From Pluralibacter sp. UBA7423 (lineage in GTDB: Bacteria; Pseudomonadota; Gammaproteobacteria; Enterobacterales; Enterobacteriaceae), in assembly GCA_002470465.1 (NCBI GenBank), contig DKMD01000040.1, positions 92,142 to 156,141 of the forward strand: a stretch of DNA of 64,000 nt, read 5' to 3'. Below the pieces are notes generated by a model. It had not been told where the DNA came from, ran no database searches, and worked only from the letters and a program-made list of their open reading frames with translations. Both the position numbers and the translations under genes were made by a program. This document shows positions 23,701-32,721 of this stretch, in pieces. Positions within the stretch are counted from its first letter, which is position 1. Each line of letters opens with the position of its first letter.

Positions 23701-24042
23701 GTTCCGGCCCCGTCCGACGCCAACAGCGAAGAGGTGACGCAGCTCCTGATGACCGCCGCCGAACGCTGCTCGCTGGTCATCGATAACCCGGCGCCGGAAG
23801 TGTTCCTCGTCGATTTGCAGCAGGGTATTCAGATTTTTGAACTGCGTATCTATGCCGCCGAGATGGGCCATCGTATGCCGCTTCGCCATGAGATCCACCA
23901 GCTGATCCTCGCCGGTTTCCGCGAGCACGGAATCGACATGCCGTTCCCGCCTTTCCAGATGCGACTGGAAACGCTGGACGGGCGTAAGACGGGCAGAATG
24001 ATGACGTCGGCAGGGCGCAGACGTACGGCGGGAAGTTTGTAA
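20734..24042 (+). CDS. mscM: Miniconductance mechanosensitive channel MscM
   Basis: Large MscS-family channel of the inner membrane that opens at moderate tension. A cleaved signal peptide (ending near GAYA) is followed by about 450 residues of periplasmic glutamine-rich coiled coil. Multiple membrane segments come next, and then the MscS core: the pore helix with GVGLGFGLQEIFANFISG and the beta domain KPIRIGDTVTI. The start is taken as GTG with AAGGA upstream, since it yields the signal peptide (MHLIITFLMAWCLS). The product is 1102 aa against 1107 in E. coli. It lies 31 bases after psd. Unlike in E. coli, the next gene downstream is epmA, facing it. Confidence 0.95.
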   Translation: MHLIITFLMAWCLSMGAYAASAPDAKQIAQELEQAKAAKPAQPEAVEALQSALNALEERKGSLERAAQYQQSIDNFSKLSQTLRAQLSRLSDEPRQVPTALTTDALNQEILQVSSQLLEKSRQAQQEQERAREIADSLNQLPQQQTDARRQLNEVERRVGTATGNTAQAQNLSLQAESAKLKALVNELELAQLSANNRQELARIRSELAQKQSEQLDTYLQGLRNQLNSQRQREAEKALESTELLAENSANLPPHIVKQFAVNRELSQALNQQAQRMDLVASQQRQATNQTLQVRQALNTLREQSQWLGSSNLLGEALRAQVARLPEMPKPQQLDTEMAQLRVHRLRYEDLLSKQPQLRQANGQPLSAEETRILDAQLRTQRELLNSLLQGGDTLILELTKLKVANGQLEDALKEINEATHRYLFWTSDVSPITFAWPLEIVQDLRRLISLDTFSQLGKASVMMLTSKETLVPLFAALILVGFSISSRKHFTRFLERSSNRVGKVTQDHFWLTLRTLFWSILVASPLPVLWMTLGYGLQEAWPWPLAVAIGDGVTATVPLLWVVMICAAFARPNGLFVAHFGWPRNRVARAMRYYLMSVGLIVPLIMALIMFDNLSDREFSASLGRLCFMLICGALGVVTLSLKRAGIPLYLDKEGSGDNAINRMLWNLLMGAPLAAILAAAVGYLATAQALLARLETSVAIWFLLLVVYHVIRRWMLIQRRRIAFDRAKHRRAEMLAQRARGEDDPYHTTSLEGATEVDIAEVDLDTLSAQSLRLVRSILMLIALVSVIVLWSEIHSAFGFLENISLWDVTSTVQGVESLEPITLGAVLIAILVFIITTQLVRNLPALLELAVLQHLSLTPGTGYAITTITKYLLMLIGGLVGFSMIGIEWAKLQWLVAALGVGLGFGLQEIFANFISGLIILFEKPIRIGDTVTIRDLTGSVTKINTRATTISDWDRKEIIVPNKAFITEQFINWSLSDSVTRVVLTVPAPSDANSEEVTQLLMTAAERCSLVIDNPAPEVFLVDLQQGIQIFELRIYAAEMGHRMPLRHEIHQLILAGFREHGIDMPFPPFQMRLETLDGRKTGRMMTSAGRRRTAGSL

Positions 24043-24062
24043 TTTTCAGGGGAGTGCGGCCT

Positions 24063-24101
24063 GATGCCCTCTCCCCCGGCCCCTCTCCCACAGGGCGAGG
24101 G
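24063..24101. repeat. REP-like palindrome after mscM
   Basis: A degenerate copy of the CCCTCTCCC family (CCCTCTCCCCCGGCC then CCCTCTCCCACAGGGCGAGGG) directly after the mscM stop and before the shared terminator. Confidence 0.65.
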
Positions 24102-24112
24102 GTGCAAACACT

Positions 24113-24140
24113 AAAAAACCCTCTTGATGAGGGTTTTTGC
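24113..24140. terminator. Bidirectional terminator between mscM and epmA
   Basis: AACCCTC and GAGGGTT flank a short loop with an A-run before and a T-run after. It therefore works for mscM on the plus strand and epmA on the minus strand. Confidence 0.85.
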
Positions 24141-24171
24141 TTTTTACCTTGCTGCCGGGCAATGCCTGAAA

Positions 24172-25149
24172 TCAGGCACGATCTACCGTAAAAGCGATAA
24201 CATCACTGATTTGTTCTGCGCCAAGCGCCAGCATCACCAGACGATCCACGCCCAGCGCCACGCCGGAGCAATCCGGCAGGCCTGCCTTCAATGCTTCCAG
24301 AAGGTTCACATCTATCGGCTGCTGCGGTAAATCACGCGCAGCACGCTTTCGGTTATCCTGCTCAAAGCGCTGCTGCTGCTCACGGGCATCGGTCAGCTCA
24401 TGGAAACCATTCGCCAGCTCCATGCCTTTGTAATAGACCTCAAAGCGCTCCGCCACGCGGTGATCTTCGGTGCTGATTTGCGCCAGAGAAGCCTGACTGG
24501 CCGGGAAGTGGTAGATAAAGGTCGGGCGATCTTTGCCAATATGCGGCTCAACGCCGAAGGTAAAGAGCATCTGCAACAGCGTGTCGCGGTCTTCTTCCGT
24601 ATCGGCAATATTGCTGAGATCGAGCTTCGCCGCTGCTTCGCGCAGCAGCGCTTTATCCGCCGACAGCGGATCGATTTCCAGATGACGCTGGAACGCCTGC
24701 TGATAGGAGAGGCTTTCCGCCGGCTGGCACTCCAGCACCTGCTGCATTAGATCGTCCACTTCGTTAATCAGACGATACATGTCGTAATGCGGACGATACC
24801 ACTCCAGCATGGTGAATTCCGGGTTGTGGTGGCGCCCCATCTCTTCATTGCGGAAGCTTCTGCACAGCTGGAATACCGGGCCACAGCCCGCAGCGAGCAG
24901 CCGCTTCATGTGGTATTCGGGGCTGGTCATCATGTAGAGATTGATACCCTGAGAGTGGCCCGGGCCGACAAAACGCGTCTCAAACGGCACCAGATGAATA
25001 TCGGTCACCGTCGCCTGACTCATGCACGGCGTTTCCACCTCCAGCACGCCGCGGTCGGTAAAGAAGCGGCGGATCTCCGCCATAATAGCCGCGCGTTTTA
25101 ACAGATTGGGGATGGAGGCGCTCGGCTGCCAGGTGGCCGTTTCGCTCAT
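24172..25149 (-). CDS. epmA: EF-P lysine ligase EpmA
   Basis: Class II lysyl-tRNA-synthetase paralogue that attaches (R)-beta-lysine to Lys34 of elongation factor P. It has the synthetase catalytic core only: motif 2 ([20 protein letters not shown]) and motif 3 ([12 protein letters not shown]), with no N-terminal anticodon-binding domain. The 325-aa length confirms this. The start MSETATWQP matches E. coli; a seven-codon extension is possible. It diverges from frdA. Its substrate efp and partner epmB lie about 6 kb away in the same window. Confidence 0.96.
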   Translation of the reverse strand: MSETATWQPSASIPNLLKRAAIMAEIRRFFTDRGVLEVETPCMSQATVTDIHLVPFETRFVGPGHSQGINLYMMTSPEYHMKRLLAAGCGPVFQLCRSFRNEEMGRHHNPEFTMLEWYRPHYDMYRLINEVDDLMQQVLECQPAESLSYQQAFQRHLEIDPLSADKALLREAAAKLDLSNIADTEEDRDTLLQMLFTFGVEPHIGKDRPTFIYHFPASQASLAQISTEDHRVAERFEVYYKGMELANGFHELTDAREQQQRFEQDNRKRAARDLPQQPIDVNLLEALKAGLPDCSGVALGVDRLVMLALGAEQISDVIAFTVDRA

Positions 25150-25310
25150 GGTAACTCTCTCCGAATGCAAACAAAGGCCCGAAGTCTACCCGCAAGCGGG
25201 ACACGAGACAAATTTTGCCCGGTGAAATTCGGGGTTTCCGCCGCAAAGCGCATTTCGTGATGCAGTCCATCAATTTCGATGATAAATGCGCAGGCGGATC
25301 AGCAAAAAAA

Positions 25311-25351
25311 TCGAACGCGTCAAATTTCCCTCCAGATCATAAGGCTATACT
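25311..25351 (+). promoter_or_regulatory. frdA promoter with FNR-type site
   Basis: TCGAACGCGTCAAA (25311-25324) resembles the E. coli frdA FNR box, a degenerate TTGAT-N4-ATCAA. A TATACT -10 box lies at 25346-25351, which places the site centre near -41, the usual position for FNR activation. The 314-bp gap between epmA and frdA otherwise holds only the epmA upstream region and the frdA leader, in which I see nothing else definite. Confidence 0.7.
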
Positions 25352-25463
25352 ACGATACCCATAAAGGAGCAGTGGAAACGCTTTCGTCATCTCCCGGGTT
25401 CGACCCGGTGAACTACCTTTAGTCAGGCGGGTGACGAAATAACAACAATTCTGGAGGAATGTC

Positions 25464-27254
25464 GTGCAAACCTTTCATGCCGATCTGGCCGTTATAGGCG
25501 CTGGCGGGGCGGGATTACGCGCTGCAATTGCCGCAGCGCAGGCCAATCCCAACGCTAAAATCGCACTGATTTCAAAAGTCTATCCAATGCGTAGCCATAC
25601 CGTTGCCGCAGAAGGCGGTTCGGCAGCTGTCGCACAGGATCATGACAGCTTCGAATACCATTTTCACGATACCGTCGCCGGTGGCGACTGGCTTTGCGAG
25701 CAGGACGTGGTGGATTACTTCGTCCACCACTGCCCGACCGAGATGACCCAGCTTGAGCAGTGGGGTTGTCCGTGGAGCCGCCGCGAAGATGGATCCGTTA
25801 ACGTGCGCCGCTTCGGCGGGATGAAAATCGAGCGTACCTGGTTTGCCGCGGATAAAACCGGCTTCCATATGCTCCACACCCTCTTCCAGACTTCCCTGCA
25901 GTTCCCGCAAATCCAGCGCTTTGACGAGCATTTCGTCCTCGATATTCTGGTCGACGACGGCCAGGCTCGCGGCCTGGTAGCGATGAACATGATGGAGGGC
26001 GAACTAATCCAGATCCGCGCCAACGCGGTGGTGATGGCGACCGGCGGCGCGGGCCGCGTGTATCGCTACAACACCAACGGCGGTATCGTCACCGGCGACG
26101 GCATGGGTATGGCGCTGAGTCACGGCGTACCGCTGCGCGATATGGAATTCGTCCAGTATCACCCGACTGGCCTGCCGGGCTCCGGCATTCTGATGACCGA
26201 AGGCTGCCGCGGTGAAGGCGGTATTCTGGTCAACAAAGACGGCTACCGCTATTTGCAGGACTACGGCATGGGCCCGGAAACGCCGCTTGGCGAGCCGAAA
26301 AACAAATATATGGAGCTTGGCCCGCGCGACAAAGTTTCGCAGGCGTTCTGGCACGAATGGCGCAAAGGCAACACCATCTCCACCCCGCGCGGTGACGTGG
26401 TGTACCTCGACCTGCGTCATCTGGGCGAGAAAAAACTGCTCGAACGTTTGCCGTTCATCTGCGAACTGGCGAAGGCCTACGTCGGCGTGGACCCGGTTAA
26501 AGAACCGATTCCGGTTCGTCCGACCGCGCACTACACCATGGGCGGGATTGAAACCGATCAGCAGTGTGAGAGCCGCATTAAAGGCCTGTTCGCCGTCGGC
26601 GAATGTTCTTCTGTCGGCCTGCACGGCGCTAACCGTCTGGGCTCCAACTCGCTGGCTGAGCTGGTGGTCTTCGGCCGAATGGCGGGTGAACGCGCCATGG
26701 AACGCGCCTCAACGGCGGGTGAAGCCAACGGCGCGGCGCTGGATGCACAGGTCGCCGATGTCGAAAAACGCCTGAAAGCGCTGGTCAATCAGGAAGGCAA
26801 CGAGAGCTGGGCGAAAATCCGCGACGAAATGGGTCTGTCGATGGAAGAAGGCTGCGGCATTTACCGTACGCCGGAGCTGATGCAAAAAACCATTGATAAG
26901 CTTGCAGAGCTGCAGGAACGCTTCAAACGCGTGCGCATTACCGATACCTCCAGCGTCTTCAACACCGACTTGCTGTACACCATCGAACTGGGCCATGGAC
27001 TGAACGTTGCCGAATGTATGGCGCACTCTGCCCTGGCGCGTAAAGAGTCTCGCGGCGCCCACCAGCGCCTTGACGAAGGTTGCACCGAACGCGACGACGT
27101 TAACTTCCTCAAACACACGCTGGCGTTCCGCGATGCAGACGGCACCACGCGTCTGGACTACAGCGACGTGAAAATCACTACGCTGCCGCCGGCAAAACGC
27201 GTGTACGGTGCGGAAGCGGAAGCCGCTGAGAAGAAGGAGACGACCAATGGCTGA
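25464..27254 (+). CDS. frdA: Fumarate reductase flavoprotein subunit
   Basis: Catalytic subunit of the anaerobic quinol:fumarate reductase. It has an N-terminal dinucleotide fold ([11 protein letters not shown]) and His45 in [11 protein letters not shown] for the covalent FAD (His44 when the first Met is not counted). The substrate-site region includes HPTGLPGSG and the arginine in [13 protein letters not shown]. The start is GTG, with GGAGG nine bases upstream. The length of 596 aa is usual. It overlaps frdB by eight bases. Expression should be anaerobic through the FNR-type site upstream. Confidence 0.98.
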   Translation: MQTFHADLAVIGAGGAGLRAAIAAAQANPNAKIALISKVYPMRSHTVAAEGGSAAVAQDHDSFEYHFHDTVAGGDWLCEQDVVDYFVHHCPTEMTQLEQWGCPWSRREDGSVNVRRFGGMKIERTWFAADKTGFHMLHTLFQTSLQFPQIQRFDEHFVLDILVDDGQARGLVAMNMMEGELIQIRANAVVMATGGAGRVYRYNTNGGIVTGDGMGMALSHGVPLRDMEFVQYHPTGLPGSGILMTEGCRGEGGILVNKDGYRYLQDYGMGPETPLGEPKNKYMELGPRDKVSQAFWHEWRKGNTISTPRGDVVYLDLRHLGEKKLLERLPFICELAKAYVGVDPVKEPIPVRPTAHYTMGGIETDQQCESRIKGLFAVGECSSVGLHGANRLGSNSLAELVVFGRMAGERAMERASTAGEANGAALDAQVADVEKRLKALVNQEGNESWAKIRDEMGLSMEEGCGIYRTPELMQKTIDKLAELQERFKRVRITDTSSVFNTDLLYTIELGHGLNVAECMAHSALARKESRGAHQRLDEGCTERDDVNFLKHTLAFRDADGTTRLDYSDVKITTLPPAKRVYGAEAEAAEKKETTNG

Positions 27255-27981
27255 GATGAAAAACCTGAAAGTCGAGATCGTGCGCTACAACCCGGAAGTG
27301 GACACGGCCCCGCACAGCGCGTTTTACGAAGTGCCTTACGATGAACAAACGTCGCTGCTGGACGCGCTCGGCTACATCAAAGATAACCTGGCGCCCGACC
27401 TGAGCTACCGCTGGTCATGCCGAATGGCGATTTGTGGCTCCTGCGGCATGATGGTCAACAAAGTGCCGAAGCTCGCCTGTAAAACCTTCCTGCGTGATTA
27501 CGAGAAAGGCCTGAAGGTCGAGGCGCTGGCTAACTTCCCGATTGAGCGCGATCTGGTGGTCGACATGACTCACTTTATCGAAAGTCTGGAAGCCATTAAG
27601 CCGTACATCATCGGCAATCCGCGCACGCCGGAACAGGGACCGAACAAGCAAACCCCTGCGCAGATGGCGAAATACCATCAGTTCTCCGGCTGCATCAACT
27701 GCGGCCTGTGCTATGCCGCCTGTCCGCAGTTCGGGCTCAATAAAGAATTTATTGGCCCTGCGGCCATTACGCTTGCACATCGTTATAACGAAGACAGCCG
27801 CGACCACGGCAAAAAGGAGCGCATGGCGCAACTGAACGGCAAAAATGGCGTCTGGAGCTGTACATTTGTCGGCTACTGCTCGGAAGTGTGTCCGAAGCAC
27901 GTCGACCCGGCCGCCGCCATTCAGCAGGGTAAAGTGGAAAGCTCGAAAGACTTTCTTATTGCGACCCTGAAACCACGCTAA
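27247..27981 (+). CDS. frdB: Fumarate reductase iron-sulfur subunit
   Basis: Carries electrons from menaquinol to FrdA through three clusters. The cysteine motifs are visible: [10 protein letters not shown] with a later cysteine for [2Fe-2S], [12 protein letters not shown] for [4Fe-4S], and [17 protein letters not shown] for [3Fe-4S]. The start [10 protein letters not shown] (244 aa) overlaps the frdA end with a good Shine-Dalgarno (AAGGAG) inside the frdA tail. Confidence 0.98.
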   Translation: MAEMKNLKVEIVRYNPEVDTAPHSAFYEVPYDEQTSLLDALGYIKDNLAPDLSYRWSCRMAICGSCGMMVNKVPKLACKTFLRDYEKGLKVEALANFPIERDLVVDMTHFIESLEAIKPYIIGNPRTPEQGPNKQTPAQMAKYHQFSGCINCGLCYAACPQFGLNKEFIGPAAITLAHRYNEDSRDHGKKERMAQLNGKNGVWSCTFVGYCSEVCPKHVDPAAAIQQGKVESSKDFLIATLKPR

Positions 27982-27991
27982 GGAGTGCATC

Positions 27992-28387
27992 ATGACGACA
28001 AAACGCAAACCCTACGTGCAGCCAATGACCTCCACGTGGTGGAAAAAACTGCCCTTCTACCGGTTCTATATGATTCGTGAAGGCACCGCAGTGCCGACGG
28101 TCTGGTTCAGTATCGTATTAATTTACGGCCTGTTCGCGCTGAAGCACGGTGCGGAATCCTGGGCAGGGTACGTGGGCTTTCTGCAAAATCCAATTGTGGT
28201 GATCCTTAACCTGATTACCCTCGCCGCCGCCCTTTTGCATACCAAAACCTGGTTCGAATTGGCGCCAAAAGCTGCAAACGTGATTGTAAAAGGCGAAAAA
28301 ATGGGGCCAGAGCCGGTGATTAAGGCGCTGTGGGGGGTGACGATCGTGGTCACCGTGGTTGTCCTGTTTGTCGCACTGTTCTGGTAA
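27992..28387 (+). CDS. frdC: Fumarate reductase membrane anchor subunit C
   Basis: Small integral membrane subunit (131 aa) with three hydrophobic segments (about 28-48, 66-86 and 107-130). With FrdD it anchors FrdAB to the cytoplasmic face and forms the menaquinol site. The N-terminal [13 protein letters not shown] and the glutamate in [10 protein letters not shown] are conserved. It is ten bases after frdB. Confidence 0.97.
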   Translation: MTTKRKPYVQPMTSTWWKKLPFYRFYMIREGTAVPTVWFSIVLIYGLFALKHGAESWAGYVGFLQNPIVVILNLITLAAALLHTKTWFELAPKAANVIVKGEKMGPEPVIKALWGVTIVVTVVVLFVALFW

Positions 28388-28397
28388 GGAGACCAAG

Positions 28398-28757
28398 ATG
28401 ATCAATCCAAACCCAAAACGTTCTGACGAGCCCGTGTTCTGGGGCCTGTTTGGTGCGGGTGGCATGTGGGGCGCGATAGTCGCGCCGGTGATGGTGCTGC
28501 TGGTCGGTATACTGCTGCCGCTCGGCCTGGCACCGCATGACGCCTTCAGCTACGAGCGCGTGCTGGCCTTCGCTCAGAGCTTCATCGGCCGCGTGTTCCT
28601 GTTCCTGATGATCGTTCTGCCGCTGTGGTGTGGTCTGCACCGCATTCATCACGCCATGCATGACCTGAAGATTCATGTGCCTAACGGCAAATGGGTATTC
28701 TACGGTCTGGCGGCGATCCTGACGGTGATCACGCTTGTTGGTGTTATTTTCATCTAA
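28398..28757 (+). CDS. frdD: Fumarate reductase membrane anchor subunit D
   Basis: Second membrane anchor (119 aa), with three membrane segments beginning near residues 15, 54 and 95. The conserved histidine-rich [17 protein letters not shown] lies between segments two and three. The start [11 protein letters not shown] follows AAGGAG; a 13-codon extension into frdC is rejected. In E. coli ampC follows; here a terminator and then blc follow. Confidence 0.97.
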   Translation: MINPNPKRSDEPVFWGLFGAGGMWGAIVAPVMVLLVGILLPLGLAPHDAFSYERVLAFAQSFIGRVFLFLMIVLPLWCGLHRIHHAMHDLKIHVPNGKWVFYGLAAILTVITLVGVIFI

Positions 28758-28764
28758 AGCTGAG

Positions 28765-28788
28765 ATGCCCGGCACGCGCCGGGCATAT
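28765..28788 (+). terminator. Terminator of the frd operon
   Basis: ATGCCCGGC and GCCGGGCAT form a nine-pair stem around ACGC, followed by a short T-rich tail. Confidence 0.75.
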
Positions 28789-28858
28789 TTCTGTTCGCCT
28801 GCCGCACGTTTTCCCCGCACGGTTCTACACTTACAAAAAAGCCTGTAAGGACATTGCC

Positions 28859-29389
28859 ATGCGTCTGCTGCCCATCATTGCGACTGTTGCTGCTGCGTTT
28901 TTGGTTGTTGCCTGTAGTAACCCTGTGCCACCGCCCGGCGTCACCGTTGTTTCCCCTTTCGATACTAACCGCTACCTCGGTACCTGGTACGAAATCGCCC
29001 GTCTGGACCACAATTTTGAAAGCGGTCTGGAGAAAGTCACCGTCACCTACACTTTGCGCAGCGATAGCAGCATTAACGTGGTGAACAAAGGCTGGAACCC
29101 GGATCGCGGCATGTGGCAATCCACTGACGGTGTAGCCTATTTCACCGGGTCACCAGACAGGGCCGCGCTGAAAGTCTCCTTCTTTGGCCCGTTCTACGGC
29201 GGATACAACGTGATCGCGCTGGATAAAGAGTACCGGCACGCGCTGGTCTGCGGACCGGATCGCGATTATCTGTGGATCCTCGCCCGCACGCCGACCATCA
29301 CTCCCGAAATGAAGCAGCAGATGCTGGACATTGCGACCCGGCAGGGCTTCCCCGTGCAGAAGCTGATTTGGGTAAAACAGACCTATTAG
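28859..29389 (+). CDS. blc: Outer-membrane lipocalin Blc
   Basis: Bacterial lipocalin that binds lysophospholipids and fatty acids at the outer membrane. The N-terminus is a lipoprotein signal with a lipobox ending VVACS, so the mature protein starts at Cys19 or so. The lipocalin motif [11 protein letters not shown] and the closing arginine region WILARTPT follow. The length is 176 aa. The gene is convergent with gdx and the two stop codons overlap. Confidence 0.95.
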   Translation: MRLLPIIATVAAAFLVVACSNPVPPPGVTVVSPFDTNRYLGTWYEIARLDHNFESGLEKVTVTYTLRSDSSINVVNKGWNPDRGMWQSTDGVAYFTGSPDRAALKVSFFGPFYGGYNVIALDKEYRHALVCGPDRDYLWILARTPTITPEMKQQMLDIATRQGFPVQKLIWVKQTY

Positions 29390-29703
29390 TGCGTGCTGAG
29401 CTTCAGGCCGATAATGCCGCAGACGATCAGCACGAGGCTGAAAATACGCGCCAGGCTTGCCGATTCACCGAGCAACAGAATACCGGTAATGGCGGCACCG
29501 ACCGCGCCGATACCAGTCCAGATGGCATAAGCCGTACCGACCGGCAGGGTTTTCATCGCCCATGAAAGCAGCGCGATGCTGGCAATCATTGCCGTGGCTG
29601 TGATCACGCTAGGCACCAGACGGGTAAAACCGTGGGTATATTTCAGGCCAACGGCCCAGACAACTTCGAGTAAACCGGCAACAACCAGAATTAACCAGGA
29701 CAT
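29386..29703 (-). CDS. gdx: Guanidinium exporter Gdx (SugE)
   Basis: Small multidrug resistance family protein of 105 residues with four membrane helices that exports guanidinium in exchange for protons. The conserved glutamate is in the first helix ([12 protein letters not shown]), and the motif [22 protein letters not shown] follows. The guanidine-II riboswitch immediately upstream confirms the guanidinium role over a quaternary-ammonium role. The start MSWLI is chosen over one four codons earlier. The 3' end overlaps blc by four bases tail to tail. Confidence 0.95.
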   Translation of the reverse strand: MSWLILVVAGLLEVVWAVGLKYTHGFTRLVPSVITATAMIASIALLSWAMKTLPVGTAYAIWTGIGAVGAAITGILLLGESASLARIFSLVLIVCGIIGLKLSTH

Positions 29704-29715
29704 ATTTGACTCCAT

Positions 29716-29764
29716 GATGGGGTCGTCCCCGGCTTTTGAGATACGCTTACGGGTCGTCCCGCAA
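29716..29764 (-). promoter_or_regulatory. Guanidine-II (mini-ykkC) riboswitch
   Basis: Two short hairpins in the gdx leader, each with an ACGA loop on the minus strand: GGGACGACCC first, then GGGGACGACCCC, about 20 bases apart. This is the defining form of the guanidine-II class. The second hairpin lies about a dozen bases before the gdx start, consistent with translational control on binding guanidinium. Confidence 0.92.
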
Positions 29765-29781
29765 GGTCGTGAAGAGTCTTT

Positions 29782-29809
29782 ATTCTAGCCGCACTTTTTG
29801 GGGATGCAA
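29782..29809 (-). promoter_or_regulatory. Promoter of gdx
   Basis: On the minus strand TTGCAT and TAGAAT are 16 bases apart. The RNA would start just before the guanidine-II hairpins. Confidence 0.75.
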
Positions 29810-29957
29810 GGGATTTAGGTTAAGTCGCCTTTCCACGATGATGAGGTGAATTGGGCGCATTTCAATGCGGAAATCGCCTTTTTATCTGCACGTAACCTTC
29901 TTTATGATGGCTTCATGGTGTATTGCCCCACAACTATGAAGTGCTCATCAACCCAGC

Positions 29958-30539
29958 ATGTATAAAATCCTGATTATTGATCGCTGCAGTTTCACCCGCC
30001 TCGGACTTGAGGCATGGTTACAGCAGATCAATGGCGGTTCCACGTCATTTTTAGTCACTCCACTAAATAGCCTGCTTCTGGCGAAAGCGCATATTGAAAG
30101 CTGGCAGCCGCATCTGGTGATAGCCGATTTCGCCGCCTTCCAGCACGATCTTAAGCAATCACATTTTCTTCCCGCGCTCCTCGCCGTCTGCGAACAGCGC
30201 TCGCGCTTGATACGCCTCCAGAGCGAGCCGCTGACTTTTAAAAACGTCGGTGAAGAAGTCGCCAAAAACGCGCCAATCGAAAAATTGAGGCATCAAGTCC
30301 TGACCGCTTTGTACAGTTGGCCTAAAACTCACCCAGCACCTATCGCCACACCGCTGTTAACACGTCAGGAAGAAAAAGTATTGTCGCTGTGGATGGAAGG
30401 CGTCAGCAATCAGGCGATTGCCAGCGAAATGCAGATTACCGGAAAAACTGTCTATACCTATAAATGTAATATTCGCATGAAGCTGAAAGTCGAAAATCGC
30501 TTTTCGCCATTTATCCCGTCAGCCAAGAGTGTTGAATAG
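29958..30539 (+). CDS. LuxR-type regulator next to the entericidin genes
   Basis: A 193-residue protein with a receiver-like N-terminal half (MYKILIIDRCSFTRLGLEAW) and a LuxR helix-turn-helix at about residues 130-185 (LTRQEEKVLSLWMEGVSNQA, then TGKTVYTYKCNIRMKLKV). The N-terminal half lacks a convincing phosphorylation aspartate, so it is probably not a true response regulator. It faces ecnB tail to tail. Citrobacter has a regulator called ecnR beside its entericidin genes, and this may be the same gene. Regulation of ecnAB is inferred from position only. Confidence 0.8.
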   Translation: MYKILIIDRCSFTRLGLEAWLQQINGGSTSFLVTPLNSLLLAKAHIESWQPHLVIADFAAFQHDLKQSHFLPALLAVCEQRSRLIRLQSEPLTFKNVGEEVAKNAPIEKLRHQVLTALYSWPKTHPAPIATPLLTRQEEKVLSLWMEGVSNQAIASEMQITGKTVYTYKCNIRMKLKVENRFSPFIPSAKSVE

Positions 30540-30540
30540 C

Positions 30541-30562
30541 GGTACGGCCGCAAAGCCGTACC
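30541..30562. terminator. Palindromic hairpin between the LuxR gene and ecnB
   Basis: GGTACGGC and GCCGTACC form a perfect eight-pair stem between the two convergent stop codons. There is no strong T-run on either side, so it is a weak or factor-assisted terminator. Confidence 0.5.
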
Positions 30563-30569
30563 GAACAGC

Positions 30570-30716
30570 TTAGTTCTGAGCTTTAGTCGCAGCACCTGAA
30601 ATAGCCTGGCCGCCACTGGAAATGTCTTCTCCAACGCCCTTCGTCGTATTACAACCGGAAAGCACGGACGAAAGTACCAGGAGAGTAAAAAACGCAGCAA
30701 TTGTCTTCTTAATCAT
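30570..30716 (-). CDS. ecnB: Entericidin B
   Basis: A 48-residue lipoprotein: [22 protein letters not shown] signal with lipobox LSGC, then a short mature peptide [11 protein letters not shown]...[11 protein letters not shown]. In E. coli this is the bacteriolytic member of the entericidin pair, made in stationary phase. It is downstream of ecnA on the same strand, with a 107-base gap that should hold its own promoter. Confidence 0.93.
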   Translation of the reverse strand: MIKKTIAAFFTLLVLSSVLSGCNTTKGVGEDISSGGQAISGAATKAQN

Positions 30717-30823
30717 GATCTCATCCTTTTATTGCCAGTGAGTATTTGTGCTGTAGCAACATAAGCATAGACAAGATCCCCACAGATGGACGGAAAAGGC
30801 ACATTTTTTAAGACGATGGGAGA

Positions 30824-30961
30824 TTATTTACTGGCCGCGTGGGAAATAGAGTTCCCCAGATGTTCGACATCCTGACCAAAACCACGAAAGGTGTTGCAGC
30901 CGGAAAGCAGCGTTCCGCCTAACAGCAGTACAAAGAAAAGTTTGACTAAACGGTTCATCAT
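30824..30961 (-). CDS. ecnA: Entericidin A
   Basis: A 45-residue lipoprotein with two leading Met codons, a hydrophobic signal (FFVLLLGGTLLSGC) and a mature part NTFRGFGQDVEHLGNSISHAASK. In the E. coli model it is the antidote to entericidin B. It starts 12 bases after the efp terminator and has a GGGGCAGGG ribosome-binding site. Confidence 0.92.
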   Translation of the reverse strand: MMNRLVKLFFVLLLGGTLLSGCNTFRGFGQDVEHLGNSISHAASK

Positions 30962-30972
30962 CCCTGCCCCTG

Positions 30973-31010
30973 AAAAAAAATCGACACAGCGAACGCCGTG
31001 CCGATTTTTT
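30973..31010 (-). terminator. Terminator after efp
   Basis: An imperfect stem (ATCGGCAC.. / ..GTGTCGAT with mismatches) around GTTC, followed on the minus strand by eight T's, 10 bases after the efp stop. Confidence 0.75.
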
Positions 31011-31020
31011 ATAGCATGAA

Positions 31021-31587
31021 TTACTTCACGCGAGAAACGTATTCACCAGAGCGGGTGTCAACTTTGATCACTTCGCCAATCTGAACGAACAGAGGAACTT
31101 TAACCACGGCGCCGGTGCTCAGGGTCGCTGGCTTGCCGCCGGTACCTGCGGTATCACCTTTCAGGCCTGGATCGGTTTCAACGATTTCCAGCTCAACGAA
31201 GTTTGGCGGCGTCACGGCGATTGGGCGACCGTCCCACAGGGTCACGATGCACTCAGCCTGGTCCAGCAGCCATTTAGCGTTATCGCCAACCGCTTTCTCA
31301 TCGGCAGCCAGCTGCTCGAAGGTTTCGTTGTTCATGAAGTGCCAGAACTCACCGTCGTTGTAGAGGTAAGTCAGGTTCATGTCCACAACGTCTGCGCCTT
31401 CGGCGGAGTCGGTGGATTTGAAGGTTTTCTCAACGCGGGTGCCGGTCAGCAGACGGCGCAGCTTAACGCGTGCGAACGCCTGGCCTTTGCCCGGTTTTAC
31501 GAATTCGCTGGATTCGACCGCGTACGGTTCGCCATCCATCATGATTTTAAGACCGGCACGGAAATCGTTGCTAGAATAAGTCGCCAT
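31021..31587 (-). CDS. efp: Elongation factor P
   Basis: Translation factor that rescues ribosomes stalled at consecutive prolines. It has three beta-barrel domains in 188 residues. The modified lysine is Lys34 in VKPGKGQAF, the substrate of EpmA and EpmB. The start MATYSSNDF is chosen; an open extension of 80 codons upstream overlaps the divergent epmB leader and has no homology. It is divergent from epmB, with 40 bases between start codons. Confidence 0.98.
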   Translation of the reverse strand: MATYSSNDFRAGLKIMMDGEPYAVESSEFVKPGKGQAFARVKLRRLLTGTRVEKTFKSTDSAEGADVVDMNLTYLYNDGEFWHFMNNETFEQLAADEKAVGDNAKWLLDQAECIVTLWDGRPIAVTPPNFVELEIVETDPGLKGDTAGTGGKPATLSTGAVVKVPLFVQIGEVIKVDTRSGEYVSRVK

Positions 31588-31627
31588 AAGGCCCTCTAAA
31601 TTTGTTAACTGGTAGCTAAGCCACAAA

Positions 31628-32656
31628 ATGGCGCATATTGTAACCCTAAACACCCCATCCAGAGAAGATTGGTTATCGCAACTTGCCGATGTAATCACCG
31701 ATCCCGATGAGCTGTTACGTCTCTTAAATGTAGACGCTGATGAAAATTTGTTCGCCGGACGCGACGCTAAGCGTTTATTCCCGCTGCGTGTCCCGCGGGC
31801 GTTTGCCGCGCGTATGCAAAAAGGCAATCCGAATGACCCGCTGCTATTGCAGGTGGTGACCGCTCAGCAGGAGTTTGTTGCAGCCCCTGGATTCAGCACC
31901 GACCCGCTGGAAGAGCAGAACAGCGTGGTGCCAGGCCTGCTGCATAAATACCGTAACCGGGCGCTGCTGCTGGTGAAGGGCGGCTGTGCGGTCAACTGCC
32001 GCTACTGCTTCCGCCGCCATTTCCCGTATGCTGAGAATCAGGGCAACAAACGCAACTGGCAGGCGGCGCTGGACTATATCAGCGCTCACCCGGAACTGGA
32101 TGAGATTATCTTCTCCGGCGGCGATCCGTTGATGGCCAAAGACCATGAGCTGGACTGGCTGCTCAACGCGCTTGAGGCCATCCCGCACATCAAACGCCTG
32201 CGTATTCACAGCCGTTTGCCGATCGTTATCCCGGCGCGCATTACGGATACGCTGGCGGAACGCTTTTCGCGCTCCTCTCTGCAAATCCTGCTGGTAAACC
32301 ACATCAACCACGCCCAGGAAATTGACGATAACTTCCGCCAGGCAATGCACAAACTGAAAATAGCGGGCGTAACGCTGCTGAATCAGAGCGTGCTGCTGCG
32401 CGGCGTGAACGACAATGCGCTAACGCTGGCTAACCTTAGCAATGCTTTATTTGATGCCGGCGTTATGCCCTACTACCTGCACGTGCTGGATAAGGTGCAG
32501 GGTGCGGCGCATTTCATGGTGAGCGATGACGAAGCGCGAACGATTATGCGCGAACTGCTGACGCTGGTTTCGGGCTACATGGTGCCAAAACTGGCCCGTG
32601 AAATTGGCGGTGAACCAAGCAAAACGCCGCTGGATTTGCAGCTGCGACAGAGCTGA
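31628..32656 (+). CDS. epmB: L-lysine 2,3-aminomutase EpmB
   Basis: Radical-SAM and PLP enzyme that turns (S)-alpha-lysine into (R)-beta-lysine for EF-P modification. The radical-SAM cysteines are Cys120, Cys124 and Cys127 in [11 protein letters not shown]. The SGGDPLM motif and a C-terminal PLP-binding lysine region ([15 protein letters not shown]) are present. The length of 342 aa is normal. The gene diverges from efp, so enzyme and target are adjacent, with EpmA about 6 kb upstream. Confidence 0.96.
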   Translation: MAHIVTLNTPSREDWLSQLADVITDPDELLRLLNVDADENLFAGRDAKRLFPLRVPRAFAARMQKGNPNDPLLLQVVTAQQEFVAAPGFSTDPLEEQNSVVPGLLHKYRNRALLLVKGGCAVNCRYCFRRHFPYAENQGNKRNWQAALDYISAHPELDEIIFSGGDPLMAKDHELDWLLNALEAIPHIKRLRIHSRLPIVIPARITDTLAERFSRSSLQILLVNHINHAQEIDDNFRQAMHKLKIAGVTLLNQSVLLRGVNDNALTLANLSNALFDAGVMPYYLHVLDKVQGAAHFMVSDDEARTIMRELLTLVSGYMVPKLAREIGGEPSKTPLDLQLRQS

Positions 32657-32681
32657 ACCCAATAGATCGCAGATAATAAAA

Positions 32682-32701
32682 CGCCCTCACGATGGAGGGC
32701 G
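32682..32701. terminator. Hairpin between epmB and yjeI
   Basis: CGCCCTC and GAGGGCG pair around ACGATG between the two convergent genes, with an A-rich 5' side that serves as T-run for yjeI transcription. Confidence 0.7.
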
Positions 32702-32721
32702 CATTCATCACATAAAGTGAC

